A stretch of DNA of 64,000 bases from Symbiobacterium thermophilum. GTDB taxonomy: Bacteria > Bacillota > Sulfobacillia > DYFQ01. Where the stretch lies: assembly GCA_020725105.1 (NCBI GenBank), contig DYFQ01000009.1, positions 1-64,000 of the forward strand, given 5' to 3'. Position 1 is the stretch's first letter. The number at the start of each line of letters is the position of its first letter. Below, piece by piece: positions 8,947 through 16,911 of this stretch. The position numbers and the translations under genes were made by a program. The notes under the pieces were generated by a model, which saw only the letters and a list, made by a program, of their open reading frames with translations, did not search any database and had not been told where the DNA came from.

Positions 8947-9420
8947 TCACGGCGGGCAGGGCCCGTCTCCCTCGAGGACCTCTATCCGCGCGGCGGCACC
9001 GGTGACGGCCACCCGAACGCGCCGGCCGCCCTCGCTCGCCAGCCACACGCAGCCCGCGGCACTGGCGACGCCGCCGTAACCAAAAGAGACCACCGGCTGC
9101 CCGCCGAAGTCGGCCGCCACGAGCCTGACCCCGGACCGCACCGCCGCCGGCCCCTCCACGGCCATAGCCTCCCGGTACACTCCGTAGGCCGAGGCCGCAA
9201 CGTCGAACCTCACCTCCCAGCGGGCTCCGTCGGCCAGCGACCGCTCCTGGACCCACCGGAGGGTCGTTTTCAGCTCCGAGGCAGCCGCATTGAGGGCCGC
9301 GCGGTCCAGAGTCGCCCGGTAGACAGGGATAATCAGGCCGGCCAGGACCGCCACGAGAGCCAGGACGAGGACCAGTTCGGCCAGGGTCGACCCGCGGGGG
9401 GAAGGCAGGCCACCGTCCAC
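8947..9420 (-). CDS. GspH/FimT-like minor pseudopilin
   Basis: This 157-residue protein has a prepilin signal ending in RG before STLAELVLVLALVAVLAGLI. That is a class III signal with serine in place of the usual phenylalanine after the cleavage glycine, and the Glu+5 is kept. The C-terminal domain resembles GspH-type pseudopilins. It is the last gene of the minus-strand pilus operon and converges on gcvT. Minor pilins of this kind prime pilus assembly. Confidence 0.75.
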   Translation of the reverse strand: MDGGLPSPRGSTLAELVLVLALVAVLAGLIIPVYRATLDRAALNAAASELKTTLRWVQERSLADGARWEVRFDVAASAYGVYREAMAVEGPAAVRSGVRLVAADFGGQPVVSFGYGGVASAAGCVWLASEGGRRVRVAVTGAAARIEVLEGDGPCPP

Positions 9421-9424
9421 GGCC

Positions 9425-9970
9425 CTACCGGCCGGCCCCGGCCAGGGTTACCACCGAGACGACGTAGCTGCCGGCATAGCCGCCGCCAGGCGTCCGCGAA
9501 ACCTCGAAGGCGTCCACGGTGACCAGCCGGCCGGAGCCCTCCAGGAACTCAAGAAACGCGACCTGGCCGGCGTAGGACCCTTGCACCGTCAGCGCCAGGG
9601 GGTGACGCCGGTAGGCCCCGCCGTCAACCGGTTCCATGAGGCGTATCGCCTCGATGGACACGCCCGCTCTGCGACCGGCGGCCTCCGCCGCCTCCAGAAA
9701 GGCGGGCAGGTCCGCCGGAGCGGCCAGTCGGGCTTCGGCCGCGGCGAGCCGCTGTCTGAGCCTTTCCACGGCCGCTTCCCTGGCCGGAACTTCAGCTGCC
9801 AGCGCCTGGGCCCGCGCCAGGGCCTGACGAGCCAGGTCGATCTCCTCCGCGAGGGCGGCCTGCCGTTTCACCAGGGGCTCATGGACGTACACGTAGCCGC
9901 CGGCCCCCAGGGCCAGGATCAGCGCCACGACGATCAGGACCCGCTCGCGCCGGGTCAGCCGCCGCCACAC
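9425..9970 (-). CDS. pilO: Type IV pilus alignment protein PilO
   Basis: This 181-residue protein has one N-terminal membrane helix (VLIVVALILALGAGGYVYV), a coiled coil rich in Ala, Glu and Arg (about residues 40-85), and a ferredoxin-like C-terminal domain. This is the plan of PilO, which with PilM and PilN forms the alignment complex joining the cytoplasmic motor to the pilus. The gene starts three bases after pilN ends. The order pilM-pilN-pilO is the normal one. Confidence 0.85.
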   Translation of the reverse strand: MWRRLTRRERVLIVVALILALGAGGYVYVHEPLVKRQAALAEEIDLARQALARAQALAAEVPAREAAVERLRQRLAAAEARLAAPADLPAFLEAAEAAGRRAGVSIEAIRLMEPVDGGAYRRHPLALTVQGSYAGQVAFLEFLEGSGRLVTVDAFEVSRTPGGGYAGSYVVSVVTLAGAGR

Positions 9971-9972
9971 GG

Positions 9973-10494
9973 CTAGCCGCCTCCTGCCTTGACCGCAAAC
10001 GTCAGCCCGAACCCGCCAGGGGTCACCTCCACCGCCAGCAGGGTGGGACTACCGAAGGCCGGGGCGGCATCGAGGGCCCGGAGGTACTGGGCCCCCTGGG
10101 CCAGCGACCTCACAAGCACGCGGACTTCGAGCTGGCCGGCAGCCACCTCCCGGACCGATTCCAGAGTCACGCCGGGACCGGCCAGCGCCTGGAACTCCCT
10201 GAGCACGGGGCTGACCGGCCGGGCGCTGATGGCTTCGACGGCTGCCACCCGCTGGGCGAGGGCCTGCTCCTCGGCGGCAAGGCGCGCCTGGCGCTCCACC
10301 TGCTCGCGTAGCGCCGCCCGGTGCTGCTCTAGCGCGTCGAGTTCCAGCTGGGCCGCGGTCACCGCCGCGCTCAGGCGACCGTAGTACCAGCCGGCGATCA
10401 CGGCCAGGGCCATCGCCGCCAGTGCCACCAGGATCCCGGTCCACGGAATCCGGCGGCCGACGCGGACCGGGGCCAGGAGGTCGACCCGCATCAT
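9973..10494 (-). CDS. pilN: Type IV pilus assembly protein PilN
   Basis: This 173-residue protein has a short cytoplasmic tail beginning MMRVDLLAPVRVGR, whose early N-x-L-like stretch contacts PilM in relatives. One membrane helix (WTGILVALAAMALAVIAGWYY), a coiled coil (about 50-95) and a small periplasmic domain follow. The first ATG overlaps the pilM stop (AATGATG), implying translational coupling. A second ATG one codon later is equally usable. Confidence 0.85.
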   Translation of the reverse strand: MMRVDLLAPVRVGRRIPWTGILVALAAMALAVIAGWYYGRLSAAVTAAQLELDALEQHRAALREQVERQARLAAEEQALAQRVAAVEAISARPVSPVLREFQALAGPGVTLESVREVAAGQLEVRVLVRSLAQGAQYLRALDAAPAFGSPTLLAVEVTPGGFGLTFAVKAGGG

Positions 10495-12131
10495 TGAGGA
10501 GGCGCCTCCCGCAAGGCCAGCCCCAGGGCCAGCATGAACTCGGGACCCATGGGCGGGCGGCTCGAGGCCAGGTCGGGGTGAAGCGGTACCCGGCGCGTCG
10601 GGCGGCCCACCACCACCTCGGTGCTCTCCTGGCCGACACGCCGTGCCAGTTCCCTGGTGATGATCTCGGTGGCCAGCTCCGGAAGACCCAGGAGGCCCGC
10701 CACGCCGCCCGTCAACACCACCCGGGCGACGCCCGGCACTGCGTGGCGGTCCAGGCAGAACTCGACGGTCTGAGCCACCAGCAAAAAGAGGTTTTCCAGC
10801 TCCGCCCGCAACACCCACCCGGCCTCGCCCCGGAGCCCGTCGCGCCTCAGCCCCGCTTCGGCGGCGGCCGGATCGGTGCCCAGCGCCCCCGCGACCCGCT
10901 GTACCAGGGTCAGGCCTCCCGGCTGCAGGACCCTCTGGAGCACGGGAAACCCATGGGCGAACACGGCTACTTCCGTGGCACCGGCGCCAAGATCCACCGT
11001 CACCAGTGCCCCGGCTTCGTCGTTTTCCGGGGCGTAGCCGTTGGCGGCCACGGCCCGGTACAGGGCGACGGTCCGCACCTCCAGGGCGCTGAGGTCGAGC
11101 CGGGCCTGGCGCAACTGCCGCCGGGTGTCGAGGACGGCCTCCCGCGGCGCGGCTACCAGTAGCACCCGCGCGGCGCCTCTGGCTGGACCGTCACCGAGCA
11201 CGGCGAGGTCGTGAACGGTCCCCTCCTGCGGCAGGGGAACGTACCGGTCCCACTCCACCCGGACGGCCTCGCGCACTTCCGGCTCGCTCATGGGCGGGAA
11301 CTCGACGATCCGCACCAGCACCCCGTGGCCGCCAAGGGCCGCCACCACCCGTCTTTGAGCTACACCGAAGGCACCGAGAAAACTCCTCAGGCCGGCCGCG
11401 TACCGGACATCTGCTCCGTTGCCGGGCCCCCTGGCCACGGCCCGGGCCTCGCCGGCGTTCACGATGGTCGGGCCCTCCGCCCCGGGCAGGACCTGCACGA
11501 ACCGCCAGCGCCAGGTGCCCAGGTCCAGACCCAGCAGCGTCCGCCGCTGCGAGACAGCGACCCGTCGCGGAAGAGGCTGGTCCCAGGGGACCGGCGCCGG
11601 CTCCCGCCCGGCTGGGGCGGGGGCCGGTCCCGGTGCCGGCACGGCCGTCGCGACCGGAGGCGGCGGCTCGGCCGGCCGCTCCGCCGGTTCCTCGTGGCCC
11701 CCGCCCACTTCGGCGGCGGGGGGCTCGGGCCCCGTAGCCGGCGGCGGGCCGGGCGGAGCTTCCTCAACCGGCGCCGCGGACCTCCAAGCCAGCCGGCGGA
11801 CGCCGGCGAGCAACACGACGGCGACCACCAGGCCGCCGGCCGTCACGTGAAGGTCGGGAAAGGCCGTCAAGTGACCGCGGGTCTGCAACCAGCGGGTCCC
11901 CGCCACCAGCAGCCCCGCCAGACCCAGGGCCGCCAGGCCCTCGGTCAGGTCCTGCCCGGTGGCCAGCCGGCGGCCGGCGTGCTCGGCCCGCTTTCTGTCG
12001 CTCCGCCTGGGACGCGAAGGGTAGGGAAAGGGTTCCACGTCGGCCCCCCCGCTTCGACCCCCGATTCGGGCACCCGCCGGACCGGGCTCCTCAACCCGTA
12101 GTTGGCGGCTCAGGGCGGGACCTCCTGCCAC
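10491..12131 (-). CDS. pilM: PilM-like actin-fold pilus protein with an N-terminal membrane extension
   Basis: The C-terminal about 350 residues are PilM: RTLLGLDLGTWRWRFVQV (phosphate-1 motif), VVAALGGHGVLVRIVEFPPM, ALVTVDLGAGATEVAVF and VVLTGGVAGLLGLPELA. PilM is a cytoplasmic ATP-binding ring protein that binds PilN. Ahead of it are about 190 residues not found in ordinary PilM: two hydrophobic segments (about residues 68-82 and 98-112) and a long Pro/Ala/Glu-rich linker. The start is uncertain. A GTG at 12131 overlaps the previous gene by 22 bases, and another in-frame GTG lies at 12038. Both keep the membrane segments. Confidence 0.8.
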   Translation of the reverse strand: MAGGPALSRQLRVEEPGPAGARIGGRSGGADVEPFPYPSRPRRSDRKRAEHAGRRLATGQDLTEGLAALGLAGLLVAGTRWLQTRGHLTAFPDLHVTAGGLVVAVVLLAGVRRLAWRSAAPVEEAPPGPPPATGPEPPAAEVGGGHEEPAERPAEPPPPVATAVPAPGPAPAPAGREPAPVPWDQPLPRRVAVSQRRTLLGLDLGTWRWRFVQVLPGAEGPTIVNAGEARAVARGPGNGADVRYAAGLRSFLGAFGVAQRRVVAALGGHGVLVRIVEFPPMSEPEVREAVRVEWDRYVPLPQEGTVHDLAVLGDGPARGAARVLLVAAPREAVLDTRRQLRQARLDLSALEVRTVALYRAVAANGYAPENDEAGALVTVDLGAGATEVAVFAHGFPVLQRVLQPGGLTLVQRVAGALGTDPAAAEAGLRRDGLRGEAGWVLRAELENLFLLVAQTVEFCLDRHAVPGVARVVLTGGVAGLLGLPELATEIITRELARRVGQESTEVVVGRPTRRVPLHPDLASSRPPMGPEFMLALGLALREAPPQ

Positions 12132-13249
12132 TCCAGCAGGACCGCCCGCAGCCCGGGCAGTCCCGGCGGCAGCGCCGCGGGGGGCGGCACGGCGTGGGTC
12201 GCCTCCAGCCGGGTCGGCCAGTAAGCGGCGGCGGCAACCAGGGCGCCGTCCAGGCTGACTCGGGCGCCCAAGTGGGCTTCGCCGTAAACGTAAAGGAGGG
12301 CTTCCACCCGCCGGCCCGGCGCCACCACCAGGTCCTGCAGGCCGATCAGGGCAAGCCCGTCGGCGGGGTCACCCCGGAGCAGGTCGCGGGAAACCACGAC
12401 CTGTCCCGTGACCACAATGGTGCCGCGGCCGCCGTAGGTCCCCCGGATCGTCAGGTCCCCGCGTACGACCAGTACCTCGTCGGCCAGCACCGGATCCACC
12501 AGTTCCCGGTCGCCGTCCAGGACCGTGGTGGCCAGGGCCTCATACCACCCCAGGGGCGGCAGTGGCCGGGTCACCGGGGCCACCCCTTCGAAGACGCCCC
12601 CGGACGCCTCGACGCGGGCCCGCTTGCCCACGTTGACCAGACGCCCGGTCAGGTAGACGGACCCGTCTACCTCCACCCGGGCCCGGTTGGTCAGGTCGCC
12701 GTTCACAAACACGTCCCCCGTCAGGCTGGCAGCATCACCTGCCACGTAGAGAGAGACGTCGCTGAAGAGCACGTACCGGACGGCTTCCGGCGGCTCCAGG
12801 CCGACCAGTCCCTGCACCGCCCGGGCCGCCCGGGCGACCGTGCCGGCGGAACGTACCAGCACGGTGTCGGGTGCCGGCTGGCTGAAGGTGACGCGGTAGG
12901 CTCCCAGGTGGGTGCCGAAGTCGAACGGGTCGTTTATGCGCGGCTGCCCGCCGGGGCCCCGGTAGTCGTTGGTGATGGTTTCCCGCCAGCCGGGTCTCGT
13001 CTCCAGCAGGGAAATGGCCCGCTCCAGCCCGGCCTCGGCCACGTGCAAGGCCTGGACCGCGTCCCGGTGGTAGGCGGCCATCTGCAGCTCCCGGGTGCCG
13101 CTCCAGACAACGCTCACCGCCACCAGGGACAGGAGGGCAAGACCCAGCACCACCCCGAGCAGGGCCACGCCCGCCTCGCCTCGCACCCTTCCGGCGAGCC
13201 CGGTTGGTCCCGGTGACAGCCCCGGCCAACCCGTGCCCACGGCAGTCAC
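12110..13249 (-). CDS. PilX-like pilus assembly protein
   Basis: This 379-residue protein has an N-terminal GEAGVALLGVVLGLALLSLVAVSV pilin-like helix and AYHRDAVQALHVAEAGLERA, the typical PilX sequence in which added residues lead into the helical stalk. It is followed by a large repeat-rich extracellular domain (VFVNGDLT, SVYLTGRLV, VVRGDLTIRG) that looks like a right-handed beta-helix. The GTG start overlaps the pilW stop as GTGA. PilX-type proteins are low-abundance pilus components. The beta-helical part is an inference from the repeat pattern. Confidence 0.75.
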   Translation of the reverse strand: MTAVGTGWPGLSPGPTGLAGRVRGEAGVALLGVVLGLALLSLVAVSVVWSGTRELQMAAYHRDAVQALHVAEAGLERAISLLETRPGWRETITNDYRGPGGQPRINDPFDFGTHLGAYRVTFSQPAPDTVLVRSAGTVARAARAVQGLVGLEPPEAVRYVLFSDVSLYVAGDAASLTGDVFVNGDLTNRARVEVDGSVYLTGRLVNVGKRARVEASGGVFEGVAPVTRPLPPLGWYEALATTVLDGDRELVDPVLADEVLVVRGDLTIRGTYGGRGTIVVTGQVVVSRDLLRGDPADGLALIGLQDLVVAPGRRVEALLYVYGEAHLGARVSLDGALVAAAAYWPTRLEATHAVPPPAALPPGLPGLRAVLLEWQEVPP

Positions 13250-13788
13250 CGGCCGTTCCGCAGCACGGCCCCGGCCTTGAGGACCACCGGCCGGCCGTCG
13301 TCGGTTTCGGCCCTGACGGTGACCACCACCAGCGGAGCGCCGGCCAGCAGGTGCTCGAACCGCACCGAGGTGAGTCCCCCGGCCACCGGCTGGGCCTCTG
13401 CCTCGGCCGGCGGACACCCCCCGCCGTCGCACCGGCGCCAGAGGGCAAGCCTGCCGCCGGCCTCCGGCTCGGTCCAGAACCTGACGGTAGCGCCGGGTCG
13501 CCACAGGAGCTCCAGGCTGTCGCCGGCCGCGCCGGCGGGCGGCAGGAGCACCGCGCGGGCCTCCCTGGCGGCGGCCGTGACCCGGACCACGGCCAGCCTC
13601 ACGCTCTGCTGCCGTTCCAGCAGCCCCTCGGCGGTCCGCCAGGCCCGCAGCCCGAACCCCTGCAGCGACAGGACGGCCGCCGCCACCAGCCCCGCGATTC
13701 CCAGGGCGACCACCACTTCCATCAGGGTGAACCCCGCCTGCGCCAGGGTGAACCCCGCCTGCGGCCGCGCCGGGGGGGGCCGGCTCAC
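13246..13788 (-). CDS. PilW-like minor pilin with a duplicated processing site
   Basis: This 180-residue protein begins with a GTG that overlaps the preceding minor pilin stop (GTGA). Its N-terminus reads QAGFTLAQAGFTLMEVVVALGIAGLV, so the prepilin peptidase site GFTL occurs twice. This comes from a perfect 20-of-21-base tandem repeat at 13723-13764. Only the second copy has Glu at +5 and leads into the helix. The rest is a PilW/PilJ-like globular domain with a CDGGGC loop. The gene sits in the minor-pilin run of the operon. Confidence 0.8.
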   Translation of the reverse strand: MSRPPPARPQAGFTLAQAGFTLMEVVVALGIAGLVAAAVLSLQGFGLRAWRTAEGLLERQQSVRLAVVRVTAAAREARAVLLPPAGAAGDSLELLWRPGATVRFWTEPEAGGRLALWRRCDGGGCPPAEAEAQPVAGGLTSVRFEHLLAGAPLVVVTVRAETDDGRPVVLKAGAVLRNGR

Positions 13789-14210
13789 GGCCCGCCCCAC
13801 CCCTCGGCGAGGCCCTGGCCAGCGTGGATCAGGGTGATCAGGCGCGTGGTCCGCCCGATCCCTCTCAGGTGCCACCGGACCTCCACGGTGACCCGCCCGA
13901 GGTTGTAGGCCACGGAGGGGTCGACGCAGGTGCGGGCTTCGAGCCCGGCGGCCTCGGGCACCTCGGGGTCGGCGACCGGCTCCCACGGCCCGCAGCCGGA
14001 GCCCTCGCCCAGCGCCCGAAGACCGGCCGCCCTGATCTGTTCCAGGCGGCCCTCCGCCGTCAGGACGGCCGCCGTGTGGTAGCGGGCGTCGGTGACGGCC
14101 CAGAGGCCGGCCACCATCAGCCCCAGGATCCCGGCGGTCATCAGCCCCAGGATCCCCAGGGCCACCACCACTTCCAGAAGGGTCAGCCCCTTGCTGTCCA
14201 GCCGCCGCAT
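13785..14210 (-). CDS. PilV-like minor pilin
   Basis: This 141-residue protein starts MRRLDSKGLTLLEVVVALGI, a class III prepilin signal with KG before LTLLE. The helix then contains a tandem repeat, ILGLMTAG ILGLMVAG, from a 24-base duplication starting at 14115 (17 bases of the second copy identical). The ATG follows GAAGGTGG by about eight bases. Minor pilins of this type take part in pilus initiation and adhesion. Two cysteines (about 80 and 105) could form a disulfide outside the cell. Confidence 0.75.
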   Translation of the reverse strand: MRRLDSKGLTLLEVVVALGILGLMTAGILGLMVAGLWAVTDARYHTAAVLTAEGRLEQIRAAGLRALGEGSGCGPWEPVADPEVPEAAGLEARTCVDPSVAYNLGRVTVEVRWHLRGIGRTTRLITLIHAGQGLAEGWGGP

Positions 14211-14348
14211 GTTCGTGGCGCCACCTTCTCGGGCCCCGCGGGCAAGGCAGCACGCGAAGACACGTTCCCTGCCGCCGCGGGTGCATTCCCTGTCCCGGGC
14301 CCGGGAACCTGCCCCCGGACCGTCGCGATCGGGCAGACCGAAGGGCGC

Positions 14349-14376
14349 GAGCCGGCCCGCTGGCGCGGGCCGGCTC
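14349..14376 (-). terminator. GC hairpin between pilin and minor-pilin genes (possible attenuator)
   Basis: A perfect 12-bp stem (GAGCCGGCCCGC with its complement) and a four-base loop lie in the 227-bp gap. No U-run follows on either strand, so it is not a classical intrinsic terminator. It could reduce transcription into, or protect the 3-prime end of, the pilin message so that pilins exceed minor pilins. A 14-base palindrome (TCCCGGGCCCGGGA, 14293-14306) lies in the same gap. Confidence 0.4.
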
Positions 14377-14437
14377 ACGCCGGCTTCTCTCGCCGGTCGC
14401 GTCACGCGTTTGAGGTGGATTTAAGGGGTGAAGTCGA

Positions 14438-14923
14438 TTACGGTCCGGAGCCTGCGTTGAAGTCGATTCCGTCGGGGGTGATGCTAATGTGCCGCTGCGC
14501 GGCGGTCGTGTCCCGGATGACCAGAGTGAAAGTGGTGGGCCGAGCAGCAGTCGCAGCGGAACCGTCGTCGTAGCTCCTAAAGGTGAATACAGCGTCCGCG
14601 TCAGTCGTCGGCAGGCTGATGTACGGTGAGAGGACCGTGCGCAGTGTAGCGTAATCGTAAACCCGTTCGGTGACAGTGACGTTGTCGGCGACGTTGTTGT
14701 CCGCCGCGTAGTAACCCTTGTCCTTGAAGAAGCGCTCCAGCGCGACCCGCAGCTCCCGGGCGGCCAGGTTCGCGCTGCCCTTGCGGGCGTCCTCCATGGC
14801 CTGGCCCACCCGGGGGATCACCAGCGCGGCCAGGATGGCGATGACGGCGATGACCACCACCAGCTCCAGCAGGGTGAAGCCGCGCTCTCCCTTGAGCCCG
14901 GCCAGCCGCTTGCGGAATCCCAT
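14438..14923 (-). CDS. Type IV major-type pilin 1
   Basis: This 161-residue prepilin has GERGFTLLELVVVIAVIAILAALVIPRV with cleavage after RG and Glu+5. The same VIPRVG-x-A-EDARKGSA-LAARELR pattern occurs in the paralogue next to it, so the two arose by duplication. The globular domain ends HISITPDGIDFNAG. An AAGGAGGTG site precedes the ATG by about ten bases, and an in-frame GTG four codons earlier is possible. It should be the structural subunit of the type IV pilus or one of a pair. Confidence 0.88.
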   Translation of the reverse strand: MGFRKRLAGLKGERGFTLLELVVVIAVIAILAALVIPRVGQAMEDARKGSANLAARELRVALERFFKDKGYYAADNNVADNVTVTERVYDYATLRTVLSPYISLPTTDADAVFTFRSYDDGSAATAARPTTFTLVIRDTTAAQRHISITPDGIDFNAGSGP

Positions 14924-15012
14924 GCTCCCTTGCACCTCCTTTCAGCGCCTGCCGCGCCCGGGTCGGGGTTCGGGCCAGGCGCCCAGAGTTCGGCAGGTTC
15001 GCCCGCCTTTTG

Positions 15013-15546
15013 CTATTCGGACGTGATCTCCCGCTCGGTGATGGTGATCAGCTTTGCCGCCGCCGAGCGGTCCCGGATATTCAAGGTGAACCGCTGGGGC
15101 CGGTTAGGGCTGGCGTCCGTGCCCGAGCCCTCCGTTGCATAGCTCTCAAACGCGAACGGGGCGTCGTCCTGCGTCGCCGGCATGCTGACGTAGGCGGCCA
15201 GCACCGTCCGGAGGGTGGCGTAACCGGAGACCGTGTCCGCTCCGGGCGTGTCGCGGTCGTCCTGGTCAAGGGGATAGTAACCCCTGTCGATGTAAAAGCG
15301 TTCCAGGGCCGCCTTCAGTTCCCGTGCGGCAAGGCGGGCAGAGCCCCTGCGGGCGTCTTCAAGGGCGGTACCGACGCGCGGCAGCACGAGGGTGGCCATG
15401 ATGCCGATGATGGCCATGACGACCACCAGCTCGATCAGGGTGAAACCTCGGTCGTCCGTGAGCCGCCTCCGGCGCGTCCCTGCAGCCCGGTGGACTCCCA
15501 CCCGCGGTCTGCCGCGGGGGCCGAGCCACCGCATCCCTACTTTCAT
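15013..15546 (-). CDS. Type IV major-type pilin 2
   Basis: This 177-residue prepilin has an unusually long basic leader (about 33 residues) before DRGFTLIELVVVMAIIGIMATLV. It shares YATLRTVL-x-Y-S-P and the A-RELK-ALERF-D-GYY block with pilin 1. The start has AGGAGG four to five bases upstream. It is the first gene behind a strong promoter region on the minus strand, so the pilins can be made separately from pilBTC. Which of the two pilins is the major subunit cannot be told from sequence. Confidence 0.88.
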   Translation of the reverse strand: MKVGMRWLGPRGRPRVGVHRAAGTRRRRLTDDRGFTLIELVVVMAIIGIMATLVLPRVGTALEDARRGSARLAARELKAALERFYIDRGYYPLDQDDRDTPGADTVSGYATLRTVLAAYVSMPATQDDAPFAFESYATEGSGTDASPNRPQRFTLNIRDRSAAAKLITITEREITSE

Positions 15547-15621
15547 CGCCTCCTCTTCAGCACTGCCCTGGCTGCGCGGGGCCGGTCAGGGTCACGGTCT
15601 CAAGGGGGGTGAGACTTTGAG

Positions 15622-15660
15622 ATTCGACAACATGCTACACGATCCTGCTCACAATGGCAA
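15622..15660 (-). promoter_or_regulatory. Overlapping sigma-H and sigma-A-like promoters for the pilin genes
   Basis: On the minus strand AGGATCG (15646-15640), 11 bases and GTCGAAT (15628-15622) match the sigma-H consensus closely. Overlapping it, TTGCCA and TAGCAT with a 17-base spacer (15660-15632) form a fair vegetative promoter. The stretch is an A+T-rich island between pilC and the pilins. Two overlapping promoters would allow both growth-phase and transition-phase expression. Confidence 0.6.
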
Positions 15661-15687
15661 GCTTTTCCGCAATGGTCGAATCTTCGG

Positions 15688-16905
15688 TCACCCGAACAGC
15701 GTTATCAGGTCGTACAGCGGCAGGAACATGGACACCACCACTACCGCGACAATGACTCCCAGCAAGAGCACGAGCACCGGCTCCAGGAGCGCCGTCAGCT
15801 GGGTGGCCATGGCGTCCACCTCGCGGTCGTAGTAGTCCGCCAGGCGGGCCAGCATGGCGTCGAGGGTCCCGCTCTCCTCGCCCACGGCCACCATGTCCGC
15901 CAGCATGGGCGGGAAGTGGGGGTGGCGGCGGAAGGGCTCGGCCATGGGCCGCCCGGCGGTGAGGGCGGTCCGGGCCGCCCTCACCCCGTCGGCCAGCAGC
16001 CGCAGGTGAAGGGTGCGCTCGGCGACGGCCAGCGCCTCGGCCAGGGGCACCCCGCTCCGGTAGAGGGCGCCGAGGGTCCGCGCCAGCCGGGACACTTCAC
16101 GCAGCTGCAGCAGGCGGCCGCCCAGCGGCAGGGCCAGCACCAGCCGTTCCAGCCGCCGGCGCCCGGCTGTGCTTGCCGCCCAGGCCCGCGCCCCCACGGC
16201 TGCCGCCGCGAGTCCGGCGGCGAGGACCCAGCCGTAGGCCCGCAACCACTGGCTGGTGGCCAGCAGCGCCCGGGTGGGGGCGGGCAGGGGCGCGTCGAAC
16301 TGCTGGAAGAACTGCACGAAGATGGGAAACACGTAGGTCACCAGCAGGGTCAGGACCCCCAGGGCGGCCGCCAGCACCACCGCGGGGTAGGCCAGGGCGC
16401 TCCGGACCTTCCGGGCCACGGCGTACTCCTTGTCGTAGTGGTCGGCCAGGCGCAGCAGGACCTCGTCCAGGATTCCGCCCGCCTCTCCCGCGGCCACCAT
16501 GTTCACCACCAGGGGCGGCACCAGCGCGGCGCGCTCCAGGGCGCCGGTCAGACTTTCGCCCCCCTCAAGGGATGCCAGGACGCGCTCCAGGCCCGAGCGG
16601 ACGCCGGGGCGGGCCCCGGGGCTCAACGTCTGCAGCGCGCCGCGGAGCGAGACGCCGGCCGCCACCATGGTGCCGAGCTGCCGGCAGAAAAAAGCCAGGT
16701 CCCGGTGGCTCATCCTCGCGCCCGGCCTGCGCGACCGGAGCCAGGCCCGGACCATGTTCCCCAGGTCCCGGTCGGGCTCCACGCCGGTCACCGTCAGGCC
16801 CCGGCGTCTGAGCCTCGCCAGCGCCTCGCCGGCATCGGCGGCCTCGATGCTCCCGCCGTGGAGGCGACCCGCGGCGTCCCGGGCGCGATAGGCGTAGCGC
16901 GGCAC
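15688..16905 (-). CDS. pilC: Type IV pilus inner-membrane platform protein PilC
   Basis: This 405-residue protein starts MPRYAYRARDAAGRLHGG and has two T2SSF repeats (about 70-190 and 270-395). It contains FCRQLGTMVAAGVSL and MVAVGEESGTLDAMLARLADYYDREV, plus three long hydrophobic segments. PilC is the membrane platform on which the PilB and PilT motors act. It lies downstream of pilT and upstream of the pilin promoter. Length and motifs are complete. Confidence 0.92.
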   Translation of the reverse strand: MPRYAYRARDAAGRLHGGSIEAADAGEALARLRRRGLTVTGVEPDRDLGNMVRAWLRSRRPGARMSHRDLAFFCRQLGTMVAAGVSLRGALQTLSPGARPGVRSGLERVLASLEGGESLTGALERAALVPPLVVNMVAAGEAGGILDEVLLRLADHYDKEYAVARKVRSALAYPAVVLAAALGVLTLLVTYVFPIFVQFFQQFDAPLPAPTRALLATSQWLRAYGWVLAAGLAAAAVGARAWAASTAGRRRLERLVLALPLGGRLLQLREVSRLARTLGALYRSGVPLAEALAVAERTLHLRLLADGVRAARTALTAGRPMAEPFRRHPHFPPMLADMVAVGEESGTLDAMLARLADYYDREVDAMATQLTALLEPVLVLLLGVIVAVVVVSMFLPLYDLITLFG

Positions 16906-16911
16906 CCGTGG

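Noticed and set aside
15600-15680. Spo0A box (TGTCGAA) before the pilins
   Set aside because: TGTCGAA is present on the minus strand, but it is fully explained as the -10 part of a sigma-H promoter with AGGA at the right distance.
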